DNA of 64,000 nucleotides from Adiantum capillus-veneris (taxonomy: Eukaryota > Streptophyta > Polypodiopsida > Polypodiales > Pteridaceae), in assembly GCA_014529385.2 (NCBI GenBank), contig CM043968.1, forward strand, positions 127,741,018 through 127,805,017, in the 5' to 3' direction. How positions within the stretch are numbered: the first letter of the stretch is position 1; each line of letters begins with the position of its first letter. A program made the position numbers and the translations under genes. Shown here in pieces: positions 44,251-55,577 of the stretch. The notes under the pieces were generated by a model. The model did not search any database and was not told the DNA's origin. It saw nothing but the letters and a program-made list of their open reading frames with translations.

Positions 44251-45417
44251 TATAATTGTTTTGTGGAGCACAATTGTCTCTAAGACTCTCTTGAATGGCC
44301 TTGGTGAGATCTGCTAAATTCATCTCAGATATCTTTGGCTCCTTAGCAATAGGCTTTAGCGTCATTGGCTGATGCCCCAATGCTTGTGAGCAAATAGATT
44401 TAGGCTCAACAGACACTCCTCCTTGAATCATTATATTATCCTCCAATTGGATCGCATTGGTGGTGACCGCTTCCCAAATGGTGATACCTCTAATGACTAG
44501 GCCATTGTAGATATCCTCATGTTGTAATCCCCTAATGACTCTATCAAGCTATTGATTATTATTGAAGTGCTCATTTAGATTACAACGAGAATTCAAATGC
44601 TTTAAGCGACTAATAAAGTCTCTCACCGACTCTCCTTCCTCTCGTGGGGCTTTCTAGAGTTGAGAGGCTACACCCCAAAGCACTTTATTTCTTATGTATT
44701 CTTTCAAGAACAGTCTCCTAAGAGTAGGATAAATCGTTTTTTCTTCCACCCTTAGGGTTTTATATCAATCCCCAGCCTTCCCACTTAAGGTTAGGCTTAA
44801 AGCATTACTCTTATGAGGTCATTGTGTTCTCCTAGAGAATTGCATATTTGTTCAAACACTTCGATATTCTTTCTCACATCCCTGTCTCCACTAAATTTTT
44901 GTGTGAGCTTGTCTATGTGTACTGTCTTACTTCTAGGTTCTCTATCAGGCGTGTTACACATATTCTGAGCAATAAATCGACCGATAGCTTGAGAAAATGT
45001 TGCCAAGTCACCCGAGTGAGCAAGCACCGTGGGGGAAGGCGCTCCAGAGACTACATGTGGAGTAGGTATTGGCATTGGGCTTGGCGCATAGGAAGCCCTT
45101 GGGTTCCACGATTGGTACGGTGTTGTGCCATGTGGCGGTCCAAAGTTCATATGTGTGGCCTTAGACATAGCAGACGTCGGATGTGACATGCTAATGCTAG
45201 CCGGTATGGTCCCATGGAAATAAGAGCTTGGGTGTTGTGGTTGTGGAGCATAAGTTGTTGAAACAATGCGAGGGGTAGGAACTACATCAGTACGAGGACC
45301 CATAGGTGCATACAATTGATACACACTTGTAGATACTGCCGCAGGCATTGAGCTACCATGTAGCGGTACTTTACTAAGAAATGAGGTCCATGGCGTGTTT
45401 CTCGGCATGCCCATCAT
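44213..45417 (-). pseudogene. Gag capsid region of element D
   Basis: The frame 44797-45417 starts with a Pro/Ser/Thr-rich domain (SYAPSPMPIPTPHVVSG) and passes into VHIDKLTQKFSGDRDVRKNI, the start of the retrotransposon gag fold. After a frame change it continues as EEGESVRDFISRLKHLNSRC and QLEDNIMIQGG into the zinc-knuckle cluster. It is upstream of the protease and in the same direction. Stops at about 44780 and 44645 prevent translation. Confidence 0.75.
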
Positions 45418-45495
45418 TGTGGTAGGAATGGTAGCCGTGGTGTCATCAAGGGAAAGATGAGCTAGACTTCGAAAAGTAAAGTATCACTTGTGGGC

Positions 45496-45933
45496 TCAGA
45501 TTGCACTAAGACCATATGGAGGATCCATCGGACTTACCGAGGAAGTCTCTATTTGCGATAAGGTTGGTTGTTTAACCTTCCCTGTATCTAAGAATCTCAT
45601 GAGACCTGTTGAAGACATATGGATCCCCTTGTTTTGTCTCTCTAGCTCAACAACCCTATGGATGACCTCACAAACTCTTTGTTGTTGATCCTCCACACTA
45701 GTAGCACTCGTTGTGGATTGTAGGACATCTAATCAATCCATGTGATAGGTGTGCCCTGTGTATAGGTCGGTCATAGTTTCTCTTTGTAGTTCGTACTCCC
45801 AGTTCTCATTTAGGAATGCTCCATCTAGACTTGAGGTGCTAGGGGTGGCCTTTGAACCAAATGCAATGTGTCTCTCTATGCGTTGACCCTTAGTGGTCGC
45901 TAATTCAGGAGCACTCAATTTCTCTCCTAGCAA
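45496..45933 (-). pseudogene. Gag N-terminal region of element D, left of insertion
   Basis: Two minus frames cover this part: one has EDQQQRVCEVIHRVVELERQ (amphipathic helix), and the other, up to 45933, has GEKLSAPELATTKGQRIERH. The second continues in frame across the 9.16-kb insertion of chromovirus B into 55092-55210, which shows that both flanks belonged to one ORF. No known domain is seen. Confidence 0.65.
45929..45933. repeat. Target-site duplication AGCAA, left copy
   Basis: AGCAA precedes the terminal TG of the truncated LTR at 45934. The same five bases follow the terminal CA at 55091. This marks 45934-55091 as one insertion into the gag of element D. Confidence 0.9.
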
Positions 45934-46051
45934 TGTAATGGAATTGGCCTATTTCACTTGAGAGTAGCGGAAATTAATGAAAGTAATTTTGAGAAATGAC
46001 TTTGTGAGCATAGCGGGTGAACATAGTTGAAGATCGCAACATAATCATAGC
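45934..46051 (-). repeat. Truncated LTR (3' 118 bp) of chromovirus B
   Basis: Starting TGTAATGGAATTGGCC, these bases match the corresponding 118 bases at 46380 and 53535 with a few substitutions. They stop abruptly and join leader sequence at 46052, with possible two- to three-base microhomology (AGC/GCT). This is the outer end of the insertion. Confidence 0.9.
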
Positions 46052-46379
46052 TCTTAAGTATCTACACCCACGGCTCGAAGTGGTTAATTATAGAGAGTAG
46101 AGGAGTAGGTCTAACATAGCAGAGTTGCCAAGGGCTAGCTCCTCTCGGACTTCTTATGGCTCAATAATGGTAAAGCCGTAGGCAAGTCTAAAAAGACTCC
46201 ATTAGTAAGTCCAAAGCTCCCAAGGTGTGCACCATCCCCCACATAGTGGGCTCAACAAAACCGATAATAGATCCCAATTCCACTTACCCTAATATAATTA
46301 ACAACATCAACCATTTATAGGCTACTTAAGGACCTCTCTTCTTAAGCAAGAAAAGAGAAACCAAAGGCTCTGATACCAA
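46052..46379 (-). repeat. Extra leader copy with primer-binding site (chromovirus B)
   Basis: This 328-bp segment is almost identical to the leader at 53209-53534. It includes a primer site at 46367-46378 (TGGTATCAGAGC on the minus strand), which perfectly complements initiator tRNA-Met. Its gag-pol has been deleted, so an LTR is followed by a leader that leads nowhere. Confidence 0.9.
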
Positions 46380-48002
46380 TGTAATGGAATTGGCCTATTT
46401 AACTTGAGAGTAGCGGAAATTAATGAAAGTACTTTTGAGAAATGACTTTGTGAGCATAGCGGGTAAACATAGTTGAAGATAGCAACATAATCATAGCAAT
46501 TAGTTAACTTGGCATGAAAAATACTTTTGCAAGAAAGAGAATTTAGAGAACATGACAACAGTTGAGGACCGGATTTATGTGGAGCCGGTCCCCCCTCCAA
46601 TAGGCATTTGTATTAGGATTTCTCCCATTAAGAGAGACTTGTTACAATACAATCTTTGTGTTCCTTGTGACCTAGGTGATGCAATGAAGATGGAAAGCTT
46701 CATGCATCACAAACATAACATAAACTTGAAGAAAGCTTTAACTATCCCAAGCCTCAATCCCAAGACCTCAAACACCTTCGAAGGTGGGGAGAGCTAGAAG
46801 GGAATGAGGGTAGGGAAAAGGAAGAAGAAAATTTCGTAGGAGAAAGAATTAGTTCCTCACTTATCATACTCTTGTTGCTAGAATACATAATAGCATAGTA
46901 ATGAAGAAGAAGGAGATGGCAAGCTTAAGCATTGAAGCATGGCTCTTGGTTGGAATTGCACTCCATATCCAAGAGTGTTGGTGTAGGCTCTCAACCTCCA
47001 CTTGCTTGGAGAAGGAGAGGGAGCTCTTGCACTTTTCATAGCACACAATGAGAGTGTTTGTGAGTGTGTGTGGGTGAGTATACCCCCTAAGAAACCCCCT
47101 AGCTTTCTTGGGTCGACCCCCCCTTGTAGCTCATGCTTGAAGCTCATTGGATCCCTCCAGGCCTAGCCAATCACAAGCAGGAGGCATTACAAGCAGCAAG
47201 GGTAGCCTTGAGACAAATGTCCCCCTTTCCCCTTTGAGAGAGAGGGCTAGATAAATGCTAAATCAATTAATTAAATCTCCTAAATTATTATTGAACCCCT
47301 TGGGTGGCCAACCAATAGGCTTCAGGCACACCATGAGGGCAACATGAGGAGGAACTTGACAAGTGTCCCTTTTGCTTTCTTTGTACCATGCATGCCTTGT
47401 GTGAGTGTGTGGGTGTTCTCTCTCATCCCTCCTCATGTAGGGCTCGCCCCCTCCTTGTTTGGATTGAATATTTGACTTTATGACACCTCAAGCCCCTCAT
47501 GCATAGGCCCAGTTCCCACCACAAGCTTGGCTCATAAGCACTTTAAGCTTGGGCTGGGTTCTCACCTCAAGTGCAACCCTATCATCTCAAGCATGTCAAG
47601 CACCTCAAGCATCTCAATAATTAAGCACCTCAAGCATCTCAAGCACCTCAAGTACCTTCGTCATCAAGCATGACAAGCAGGACAAGCACCTCGAGCTGGG
47701 TCGGGTTCCCACGCCTCAAGCTCAACCCTAGCTTACCTAAGGTCAAAGGCCTTTTACACACATTATTGGAGGTCTTCAATGAAGCTAATCCTAAGGTCTT
47801 ATGCTCCATTTGTAAGCCTTTCTCTTTGATAGACCATCTCTCATTTGGACCCCTTTACCATTGGCCCCGTGTTGAGATAGATCTATAAGCACATGTCTAT
47901 ATCTTAACACTTGTTCTCGTTTATTCTCCCACATTAAGTGATCAATTTAATATGAGAAAATCATTTGGGTTGGTTAGATATTAGATATTAGATTTTATGA
48001 CA
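46380..48002 (-). repeat. LTR of chromovirus B, middle copy
   Basis: The full LTR of about 1623 bp has TG and CA ends, TGTCATAAAATC at the 5' end and CCATTACA at the 3' end on the minus strand. It serves as the 3' LTR of the gag-pol unit at 48003-53534 and as the 5' LTR of the deleted extra unit. It carries a series of CTCAAGCA-type short repeats near 47570-47690, also present in the other copy. Confidence 0.92.
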
Positions 48003-48361
48003 TTACCTCTCTCTTGAAATCATAGTCGTCCTCGACTATGAGGTAGAAGAGGTAAAGCCTTAGTCATTATTCAATTTTACTTAGCGGGTAGAGGATCCCT
48101 TTTTATCCTATGAAATCTTTCCAAGATGGATGACTAATCCATTTGGTGCTTGGGAGACATAGCTGCTGCAAGCATGTCTGCTCTTTAGTCCATTTCATTC
48201 TCCCAAAGTAGAGTGACAAATTCTACTTGGTGTTTGAGAGACGTCGTCATCACAAACATGATTCTAAGCATGCATACTAGTTAAATTTGTGCACAATTAA
48301 AAAGAGGACTAGTCTTATAAGACAAAAACATGAGTCATTTAAAAGAAATTTGTACATTTGC

Positions 48362-49053
48362 TTACTCTAATGTAGCATTGTAAGAATTGACAAGGTTCAT
48401 ACTATCCTTAAGCTGTATTACTTGCATCCATCTAGCATCTTCAAAAGGATAATTTTTGAACTTAATAAGATATCGTTGGATAATCTTCCCATGTCGTAGT
48501 ACCTTGTCTTCATGTCGAAGAACAGCTTCGGGTTGTAGCACCTCTTCTTGGTCTTCAACTTTGGGAGGGTCTTCAATAATTGGTTCAGTTGGTGGCTCTC
48601 CTTTGTAGGGCTTAAGTAGGCTTACATGAAAGGCATTGTGTATGAGCCAATGGTTGGGCAACTTGAGTTGATAAGCCATCTCATTGATGGGCTTCAAGAT
48701 TTGGAAAGGACCATAGTATCTTTTTGCTAGTTTAGCATAACACTTTTGATGGCCAGTAGGATTTTTTCCCGTCGTTTGCCTTAATCGAGCCATAGGAAAC
48801 TTGAGTAAGACCCAATCATTTTCTTTGAACATTAAGGCTCTTCTGTGCTTATCAGCAGCAACTTTTTACCTTTGTTGAGAGATGGATATAGCGTCCCTAA
48901 TCTTTTGAAAAGATTCTTGTAGGTCACGGCTATACTCATCGGCGGCGAAGATCTTCCCATGTACTTGGAGTAGCAAGGGACTTTTAGGTCTTCCCTCAAT
49001 AATCTCAAAAGGTGCTTTTCCCATAGAAGTATGTACAGTATTATTGTAGGCAT
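48362..49053 (-). pseudogene. Integrase C-terminus and chromodomain of B
   Basis: The 156-residue frame 48362-48832 begins with FKENDWVLLKFPMARLRQ and contains the GPF-type module (YYGPFQILKPINEMAYQLKL). The C-terminal chromodomain-like segment reads DKVLRHGKIIQRYLIKFKNY followed by PFEDARW, close to the pattern Y-L-V-K-W-K-G-Y-x-x-x-D-A-T-W. This identifies the element as a chromovirus. The domain is thought to steer integration to modified histones. The preceding frame (48832-49053) has the end of the integrase core with one frame break. Confidence 0.85.
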
Positions 49054-49095
49054 ACTCTACAAGAGGTAAGTACTTTTCCCATTGTGAGCGTTGAT

Positions 49096-49645
49096 CTACT
49101 TCGGTAACATAAGTCTTGAAAGATTGGCTATCTCGCTTTGGCCATCCGTTTGTGGGTGATAGGCCGAAGAGAAATTCAATCTTGTTCCTAGATTTTCAAA
49201 GAGACCTTTCCAGAAATTACTGGTCATTCTAGGATCTCTATCTGACATGATGGATGTGGGTAATCCATGGTGCTTGAAATTCTGAGATATGAACAGAGTT
49301 GCCATTTGATGTGCCTTAATAGTCGTTTTGACAGGAATAAAATGTGCTTGCTTGCTAAACCTATCAACTATTGTCCATATTCCTGTATTCCCATGGATAG
49401 ACTTGGGTAATCCAAAGATGAAATCCATGGATACTCTCCCATGGTGAATTTGGAACAGGCAATGGCTGGAGTAATCCAGGTTGCTTCCCTCTATCATACT
49501 TGGTCTTTTGGCATACTACACATTTTGAAACATACTCTTGTATGTCCACTTTCATGGTAGGCCAATAGAAGTACATCTCTACTCCTCGGAGAGTAGGTTG
49601 AATACCTCTATGCCCTGCATATGGAGGAGCCTGGGATTCATACAT
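49096..49645 (-). pseudogene. Integrase core of chromovirus B
   Basis: The N-terminal zinc-binding part reads YESQAPPYAGHRGIQP, with the C-V-V-C-Q-K-T pair after it, at 49364-49645. The core in the overlapping frame 49096-49497 reads SMDFIFGLPKSIHG (Asp), IVDRFSKQAHFIP, SDRDPRMTS (second Asp) and FSSAYHPQTDGQSEIANLS (catalytic Glu). A single frameshift near 49430 separates them. It is preserved much better than the copy in A. Confidence 0.88.
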
Positions 49646-49705
49646 AACTTTCTCACGAAGGGAATGGGTAACACATAGCCTATTGCCGTGGAGAAGATAA
49701 CCATC

Positions 49706-50215
49706 CTACAAGGCGAATGGTTCCTCTTTCTTCCCCAAATCAAGGGCTGACATTATGTCTCTAAAGTCAGGGTCAGTAGCATACTCATCTATCATAGAGG
49801 ATAGATCATTGTGAGTAGCTATAGACACCGCATTAACTTTGGGTCGTCGTGGAAGTGCATCGGCCACTTGATTGTGCTTACCAGCTATGTGAGCGATATG
49901 GAAATTAAATTTCGGAAGAAAATTTGCCCACCTCATTTTTTTGTCGGAAAGCTTGGTTTGCATCATGAAATACTTGAGACTTTGGTGGTCGGTTCGTAGG
50001 ATAAATGGAGTCCCCAATAGGTAGTGCTTCCATGTGTCTAGGGAATGTAGAAGAGCTAAAATCTCTTTCTCATAAATGCCCAAGACTCGTTCATCACTAT
50101 TGAGCCTTCGGCTCTCATATGCTATGGCATGCCCTTCTTGAAGCAAAACTGCTCCAAGGCAATCACCACAAGCATCACATTGGACCTCAAATGGCTTTGA
50201 GAGATCTGGAAGCAC
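49706..50215 (-). pseudogene. RNase H of chromovirus B
   Basis: The frame of 169 residues has FEVQCDACGDCLGAVLLQEG (first Asp), ESRRLNSDERVLGIYEKEIL (Glu), RTDHQSLKYFMMQ (Asp) and AGKHNQVADALPRRP (last Asp). All four acidic positions are present. It overlaps the reverse transcriptase frame by a one-step shift at about 50200. It is the counterpart of 17676-18060 in A. Confidence 0.88.
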
Positions 50216-52160
50216 GAGGACTGGTTGGGAAGTAAGCTTCTCTTTGAGCTTTTCGAAGCATTTTGCTCCTTAGCACTCCACACAAACTTAACGTTCTTCT
50301 TAGTTAAGTCGTGTAGTGGTCCTTCTACTTGAGAGAAATTTGCTATGAAGCGTCTATAGTATGCGCACATACCAACAAAGCTTCTTAGCTCATGTAGATT
50401 TCTTGGGTTAGGCCATGCTTTTATTACCTCTAACTTTGATGGATCCATTTGGATACCATCTTTAGAGATAATATGACCTAGGTATTGAATCTCTTGTAGG
50501 AAGAATTCGCTTTTCTTTTGGTTGAGAAAAAGCTTTTTCTCCCTCAATGCTTGAAAAATCACTTGGAGATGTTGCTTACGTTCCTCCAAAGACTTGGAGT
50601 AGATGATGATATCATCAAAGAACACTCCATTGAATTTGCGGTATGGTCTAAAAATTTTCTCCATCAAACGATTGAACGTAGCTGGTGCATTAGTCAAGCC
50701 AAAAGGCATGACTAGATATTCATAAAGACCAAACGTTGTGCAAAACACGGTCTTTAAGATATCTTCATCCACTATCCTTATTTGATGATAGCCTACTCTT
50801 AAGGTCAATCCTACTAAAGTAGGTTGAGCCTTGTAGCTTATCAAACAGATCTTCTACCCGAGGTACGGGAAATCTATTTTTGATAGTGATATGGTTTAGT
50901 GCTCGATAGTCCACACACATACGGTATGTACCATCTTTCTTTTGCACTAAAGGGACTAGAGAACAAAAGGGAGAGGAACTAGGCCTCACCATCCCTTTGT
51001 CTACCAGCTCTTGTACTTGCCTCATGATCTCCTCTTGTTGAGCTTGTGAGACTCGATAAGGAGGCTTGTTAGGTGGTGAGCTTCCAGGAAGGAGCTCAAT
51101 GCGATGGTCATCATCCCCTCGTTTTGGAGGTAAGTCCATAGGGATATCATCGATGAACACATCTTGGAATCCTTTTAGAAAATTAGACAAGTCTAACTCT
51201 TCTTGATTCCTACCATTTACATTTGAAGAAACATTAGTATCTTTTAGAGACTCTTCGACAAAAATCATGTACGCAGAAACAGAGCTCTTCATTGACTTAT
51301 CAAAAGCAAGAGGATTTACAAGTGGAATAGTACGACCACACTCACTAGCATCTATATACATGTTCTTTCCCCTGTAGGTGAAGTAGATTCTCCTTTCAGG
51401 GAACTTCATGTTGGCAGCCATGCGATGAAACCATGGTGCCCCTAGGATAACATCCTCATGTTGGGGAGGAGAGATGAAGAAGTCTTCTTTGTTGACATAG
51501 CTTTGGACATGAAGCCTCAACTTCCCAATCAAGCGAGTAATGGAGGCTTGTTGTCCCTTGAAAGATGCATCAACCACTACTATATCTCCCATCTCAAAAG
51601 CTTGAATGCCCAACTTGGTGGCCAACTCCATTGATATGAAGTTAAGAGTAGAGCCAGGGTCAAACAAGATGAAGGCATCATGCTCTCTTACCTTTCCCCA
51701 AGCATAGGAAAGTGATGATCCTTTGCAATGAGCATCCTCTTTTGGAGCTTCGATGGTGGAAGCCCTAGGAGTCTCATTGCGAGTATTCTTCTTGGGGCAA
51801 GAACGATAGCCATGTCCTTGCTCCCCACACTTGAAACACTTATGGTCCTTGCGAAAAGCTTCAAGCTCTTCAGAAGAGAGTTTTTTTTTACCTTTGTAAA
51901 CTCCCTTCTCCTTGGACCGATTGTTGTTGTTGTTGGAATTGACTTGGGAAGTATTTTGAACATTGGTTTTCCCCTTTGCATCATTTTTGTCTTTGTTTTC
52001 CATGGGCTTGACATTACGTCTAGCCCCTTGATGGAAATTGGTGCGTGAAGCAACCATGGTGTGATGGATTACTTTGCTAATAGTACCAAGCTGTTGAGTT
52101 GATGTATTCGGCCATCTCTTCTGGTAATCCCGCACAGAATTGATACCTTTGCTCGGCAAA
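50122..52160 (-). pseudogene. Zinc knuckle, protease and reverse transcriptase of chromovirus B
   Basis: The 464-residue frame from 52159 has CFKCGEQGHGYRSCP, a perfect CCHC knuckle. The protease reads FDPGSTLNFIS (Asp kept, Pro for Ser/Thr) and EDVILGAPWFHRM. The reverse transcriptase follows: ELVDKGMVRPSSSPFCSL and KKDGTYRMCVDYRALN. A frameshift near 50800 moves the rest to the frame 50122-50844, with VMPFGLTNAPATFNRLM, FFDDIIIYS (Asp pair) and VGMCAYYRRFI. The element looks young enough to be largely readable but is not intact. Confidence 0.9.
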
Positions 52161-53120
52161 GTCTATCTTTTGAAAGACAGTAGCCTTGAGATGTAAATCC
52201 CAACACTTGTCTACATATTTGTGGATAGACTCATGGGAGAGGAGCTTCAATCTGCGCCATTCGGTAAGCACTTTGTCGTTTGCATCGCTTGCAAGGAATT
52301 GCTTCATGATGGAAACTCGTAGAGTTTTCCATGTCTTTGGGGCTTCACCATTTCCATGAAGGCTAGCCCACCATTGACGAGCTGATTTTTGGAAGTGCAT
52401 AGCTACATGGCGTAGCTTAGAGGACTCTGTGAAGCCCTCATCTCCAAAGGCCGCATCAAATTGCTGGATGAAGGCCAACACTTTATCGGTAGCACCAAAG
52501 GTGCCATCATAGGTGAGAAAAGAGATACTCTTTCCTCCCTCCTTGAACTTCTTTAGCTTTTGTGGCCTTCGCCATGCAGGAAATGATTTGCGATGTCCTC
52601 CCCTCTTGTATTCTCTAGGATAATAACCATAACTTTCATCAGAAGAGGAGGAAGGTGAAGAAGAAGGAGAAGAGGGTGACCTCTTCCTAGCCCTTTTCTT
52701 CCTTTGTTTCCTCTCTTGCCTTTCAGAGTGATGAGGAGAAGGACTATGTGTTGATCTTTTCCTCTTGGGAGGAGTGGGCGATCGTCTAGACCGCGGTCTT
52801 CGTGGAGCCACATCTTCAGAGGAACATAAACTTTCATTGCTTTCTTGCTCTTTGGATTCCTCCTCTCGAATGGGAGAGAGTCTTCTTTTGGGGGTCTCTT
52901 CAAGAGGCCTCCTAAGCTCTCTCTCCTCTTGGAGAGGAAGGGAAATTCCATAAGCACGAAATTGTTCAGTAACTTCGGCTTGCAAAGTAGGGTTGCCCAT
53001 AGCTTGCTGTGACCTAGTGACGAGATAATTCACAAACATGGGAGCATCATCATTAGCACCTTCATGTGCAAAATCAAACCTATCAATGTTCATTCTACTC
53101 TCTTGATTATTATCAGCCAT
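52077..53120 (-). CDS. Gag of chromovirus B
   Basis: I take the start as the Met of MADNNQESRMNIDRFDF at about 53120, since the same start is used in element A; a Met 14 codons upstream is also in frame. The protein has an acidic N-terminus, an Arg/Ser-rich low-complexity middle (about residues 95-185, including PSSPSSSPSSSSDES), and a capsid-like C-terminal half with SISFLTYDGTF and WWASLHGNGEAPKTWKTLR. It stops at 52077, before the zinc knuckle, which lies in another frame; a frameshift or programmed shift may join them. Confidence 0.8.
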   Translation of the reverse strand: MADNNQESRMNIDRFDFAHEGANDDAPMFVNYLVTRSQQAMGNPTLQAEVTEQFRAYGISLPLQEERELRRPLEETPKRRLSPIREEESKEQESNESLCSSEDVAPRRPRSRRSPTPPKRKRSTHSPSPHHSERQERKQRKKRARKRSPSSPSSSPSSSSDESYGYYPREYKRGGHRKSFPAWRRPQKLKKFKEGGKSISFLTYDGTFGATDKVLAFIQQFDAAFGDEGFTESSKLRHVAMHFQKSARQWWASLHGNGEAPKTWKTLRVSIMKQFLASDANDKVLTEWRRLKLLSHESIHKYVDKCWDLHLKATVFQKIDFAEQRYQFCAGLPEEMAEYINSTAWYY

Positions 53121-53521
53121 GTTAAAAACATTTATGCATGTACTTAGTGTATGCTTTGGCAATTCAAAACCTTAGTTTCCACTCCTCTTAGCCTTTGAAA
53201 ATCGGCTCTTAAGTATCTACACCCACGGCTCGAAGTGGTTAATTATAGAGAGTAGAGGAGTAGGTCTAACATAGTAGAGTTGCCAAGGGCTAGGTCCTTT
53301 CGGACTTCTTATGGCTCAATAACGGTAAAGCCGTAGGCAAGTCTAAAAAGACTCCATTATTAAGTCCAAAGCTCCCGAGGTGTGCACCATCCCCCACATA
53401 GTGGGCTCAACAAAACCAATAATAGATCCCAGTTCCACTTACCCTAATATAATTAACAACATCAACCATTTATAGGCTACTTAAGGACCTCTCTTCTTAA
53501 GCAAGAAAAGAGAAACCAAAT

Positions 53522-53533
53522 GCTCTGATACCA
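53522..53533 (-). promoter_or_regulatory. Primer-binding site, initiator tRNA-Met (chromovirus B)
   Basis: TGGTATCAGAGC on the minus strand, one base after the LTR end at 53535, exactly complements the 3' end of plant initiator tRNA-Met. It begins the leader of the complete gag-pol unit. Confidence 0.92.
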
Positions 53534-53534
53534 A

Positions 53535-55091
53535 TGTAATGGAATTGGCCTATTTAACTTGAGAGTAGCGGAAATTAATGAAAGTACTTTTGAGAAATGA
53601 CTTTGTGAGCATAGCGGGTGAACATAGTAGAAGATAGCAACATAATCATACCAATTAGTTAACTTGGCATGCAAAATACTTTTGCAAGAGAGATAATTTA
53701 GAGAACATGACAATAGTTGAGGACCGGATTTATGTGGAGCCGGTCCCCCCTCCAATAGGCATTTGTATTATGATTTCTCCCATTAAGAGAGACTTGTTAC
53801 AATACAATCTTTGTGTTCCTTGTGACCTAGGTGATGCAATGAAGATGGAAAGCTTCATGCATCACAAACATAACATAAACTTGAGGACAGATTTAACTAT
53901 CCCAAGCCTCAGTCCCAAGACCTCAAACACCTTCGAAGGTGGAGAGAGCTAGCAAGGAATGAGGGTAGGGAAGAGGAAGAAGAAACATTTCGTAGGAGAA
54001 AGAATCTTGTTGCTAGAATACATAATAGCATAGTAATGAAGAAGAAGGAGATGGAAAGCTTAAGCATTGAAGCATGGCTCTTGGTTGGAATTGCACTCCA
54101 TATCCAAGAGTGTTGGTGTAGGCTCTCAACCTCCACTTGCTTGGAGAAGGAGAGGGAGCTCTTGCACTTTGCATAGCACACAATGAGAGTGTTTGTGAGT
54201 GTGTGTGGGTGAGTATACCCCCTAAGAAATCCCCTAGATTTCTTGGGTCGACCCCCCCTTGTAGCTCATGCTAGAAGCTCATTGGATCCCTCCAGGCCTA
54301 GCCAATCACAAGCAGGAGGCATTACAAGCAGCAAGGGTAGCCTTGAGACAAGTGTCCCCCTTTCCCCTTTGAGAGAGAGGGCTAGATAAATGCTAAATCA
54401 ATTAATTAAATCTCCTAAATTATTATTGGACCCCTTGGGTGGCCAACCAATAGGCTTCAGGCACACCATGAGGGCAACATGAGGAGGAACTTGACAAGTG
54501 TCCCCTTTGCTTTCTTTGTACCATGGATGCCTTGTGTGAGTGTGTGGGTGTTCTCTCTCATCCCCCCTCATGTAGGGCTTGCCCCCTCCTTGTAGGGATT
54601 GAATCTTTGAGTTTATGGCACCTCAAGCCCCTCATGCATAGGCCCAATTCCCACCACAAGCTTGGCTCATAAGCACTTTAAGCTTGGGCTGGGTTCTCAC
54701 CTCAAGTGCAACCCTATCATCTCAAGCATGTCAAGCACCTCAAGCATCTCAATAATTAAGCACCTCAAGAATCTCAAGCACCTCAATCATCAAACACCTC
54801 AAGCACCTTAGTCATCAAGAATGACAAGTAGGACAAGCACCTCGAGCTGGGCTGGGTCGGGTTCCCGCGCCTCAAGCTCACCTAAGGTCAAAGGCCTTTT
54901 ACACACATTATTGGAGGTCTTCAATGAAGCTAACCCTAAGGTCTTATGCTCCATTTGTTAGCCTTGATCTTTGATAGACCATCTCTCATTTGGGCCCCTT
55001 TACCATTGGCCCCGTGTTGAGATAGATCTATAAGCACATGTCTAGAAAATCATTTGGGTTGGTTAGATATTAGATATTAGATTTTATGACA
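53535..55091 (-). repeat. LTR of chromovirus B, 5' copy
   Basis: The LTR is about 1557 bp with TG/CA ends and is the outer right end of the insertion. It is very similar to the copy at 46380-48002, differing by scattered substitutions and small indels (for example loss of a ten-base stretch near 54000 and changes near 54780-54880). The divergence would date the insertion if counted precisely. Confidence 0.92.
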
Positions 55092-55096
55092 AGCAA
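55092..55096. repeat. Target-site duplication AGCAA, right copy
   Basis: AGCAA directly follows the LTR end at 55091 and pairs with 45929-45933. Removing the insertion and one copy restores a continuous frame in the gag of element D. Confidence 0.9.
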
Positions 55097-55577
55097 TGAT
55101 ATTGACATAGAAGCTTTCGCTTTTAACTCTCTTCGTTGCTCTATCTTACGTAAGCTCTCGATTTTCTTTTTCTTAATCGCAATGATAGCTCAACCTCTTG
55201 CACTTCGACAAGGCTTCTACCATCAGGTAATATAACATCGAGGGGGAATAGCTCTGAAGAGTCAGGGGGTATAGTGGATGGAGTATTCACGTGCACACTC
55301 TCCAAGAGCATGGGTCTATGTTGGTCATGAATGGCGAATTTACTTCCCCACCCCCCCTCATTTACATCGTTAGCTCCATGTTCCAGCGAGTGGCTCTACT
55401 AAAGGTTTCCTTCAAGCGACTCAGAACGCTCGGCCCGGATCGTGGGCCCATGGCATGCATGTCTTGGCTTGAGTTATCAGGATTAAGCATTGAGTAACTC
55501 CCCATGACGTCATAGTCAGAGAAAGAGTCACTAGATGCTATATGCAGGTCCTGAGTGGTACTACCTTGGGTTCCCAC
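55092..55577 (-). pseudogene. Gag N-terminal region of element D, right of insertion
   Basis: Minus-strand text at 55092-55210 (KIEQRRELKAKASMSISLL) joins the left part of the gag. Upstream frames include LFPLDVILPDGRSLVEVQEV and the 71-residue frame 55362-55577 (SSDSFSDYDVMGSYSMLNPD). One frameshift near 55150 and a stop near 55362 break it. Lys/Arg-rich helices and Ser-rich stretches are visible but no known domain. The 5' LTR and primer site of D were not identified beyond this point. Confidence 0.55.

Larger units (their letters stand above)
45934..55091 (-). mobile_element. Chromovirus B: LTR-gag-pol-LTR plus deleted extra leader and partial LTR
   Basis: On the minus strand the order is LTR (55091-53535), leader and gag-pol (53534-48003), a second full LTR (48002-46380), a 328-bp leader copy (46379-46052) and the last 118 bp of an LTR (46051-45934). 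The whole is flanked by AGCAA on each side. It thus looks like one insertion later expanded by unequal LTR recombination, with the second unit then collapsed by a deletion. The family is the same as element A on the plus strand. Confidence 0.9.
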
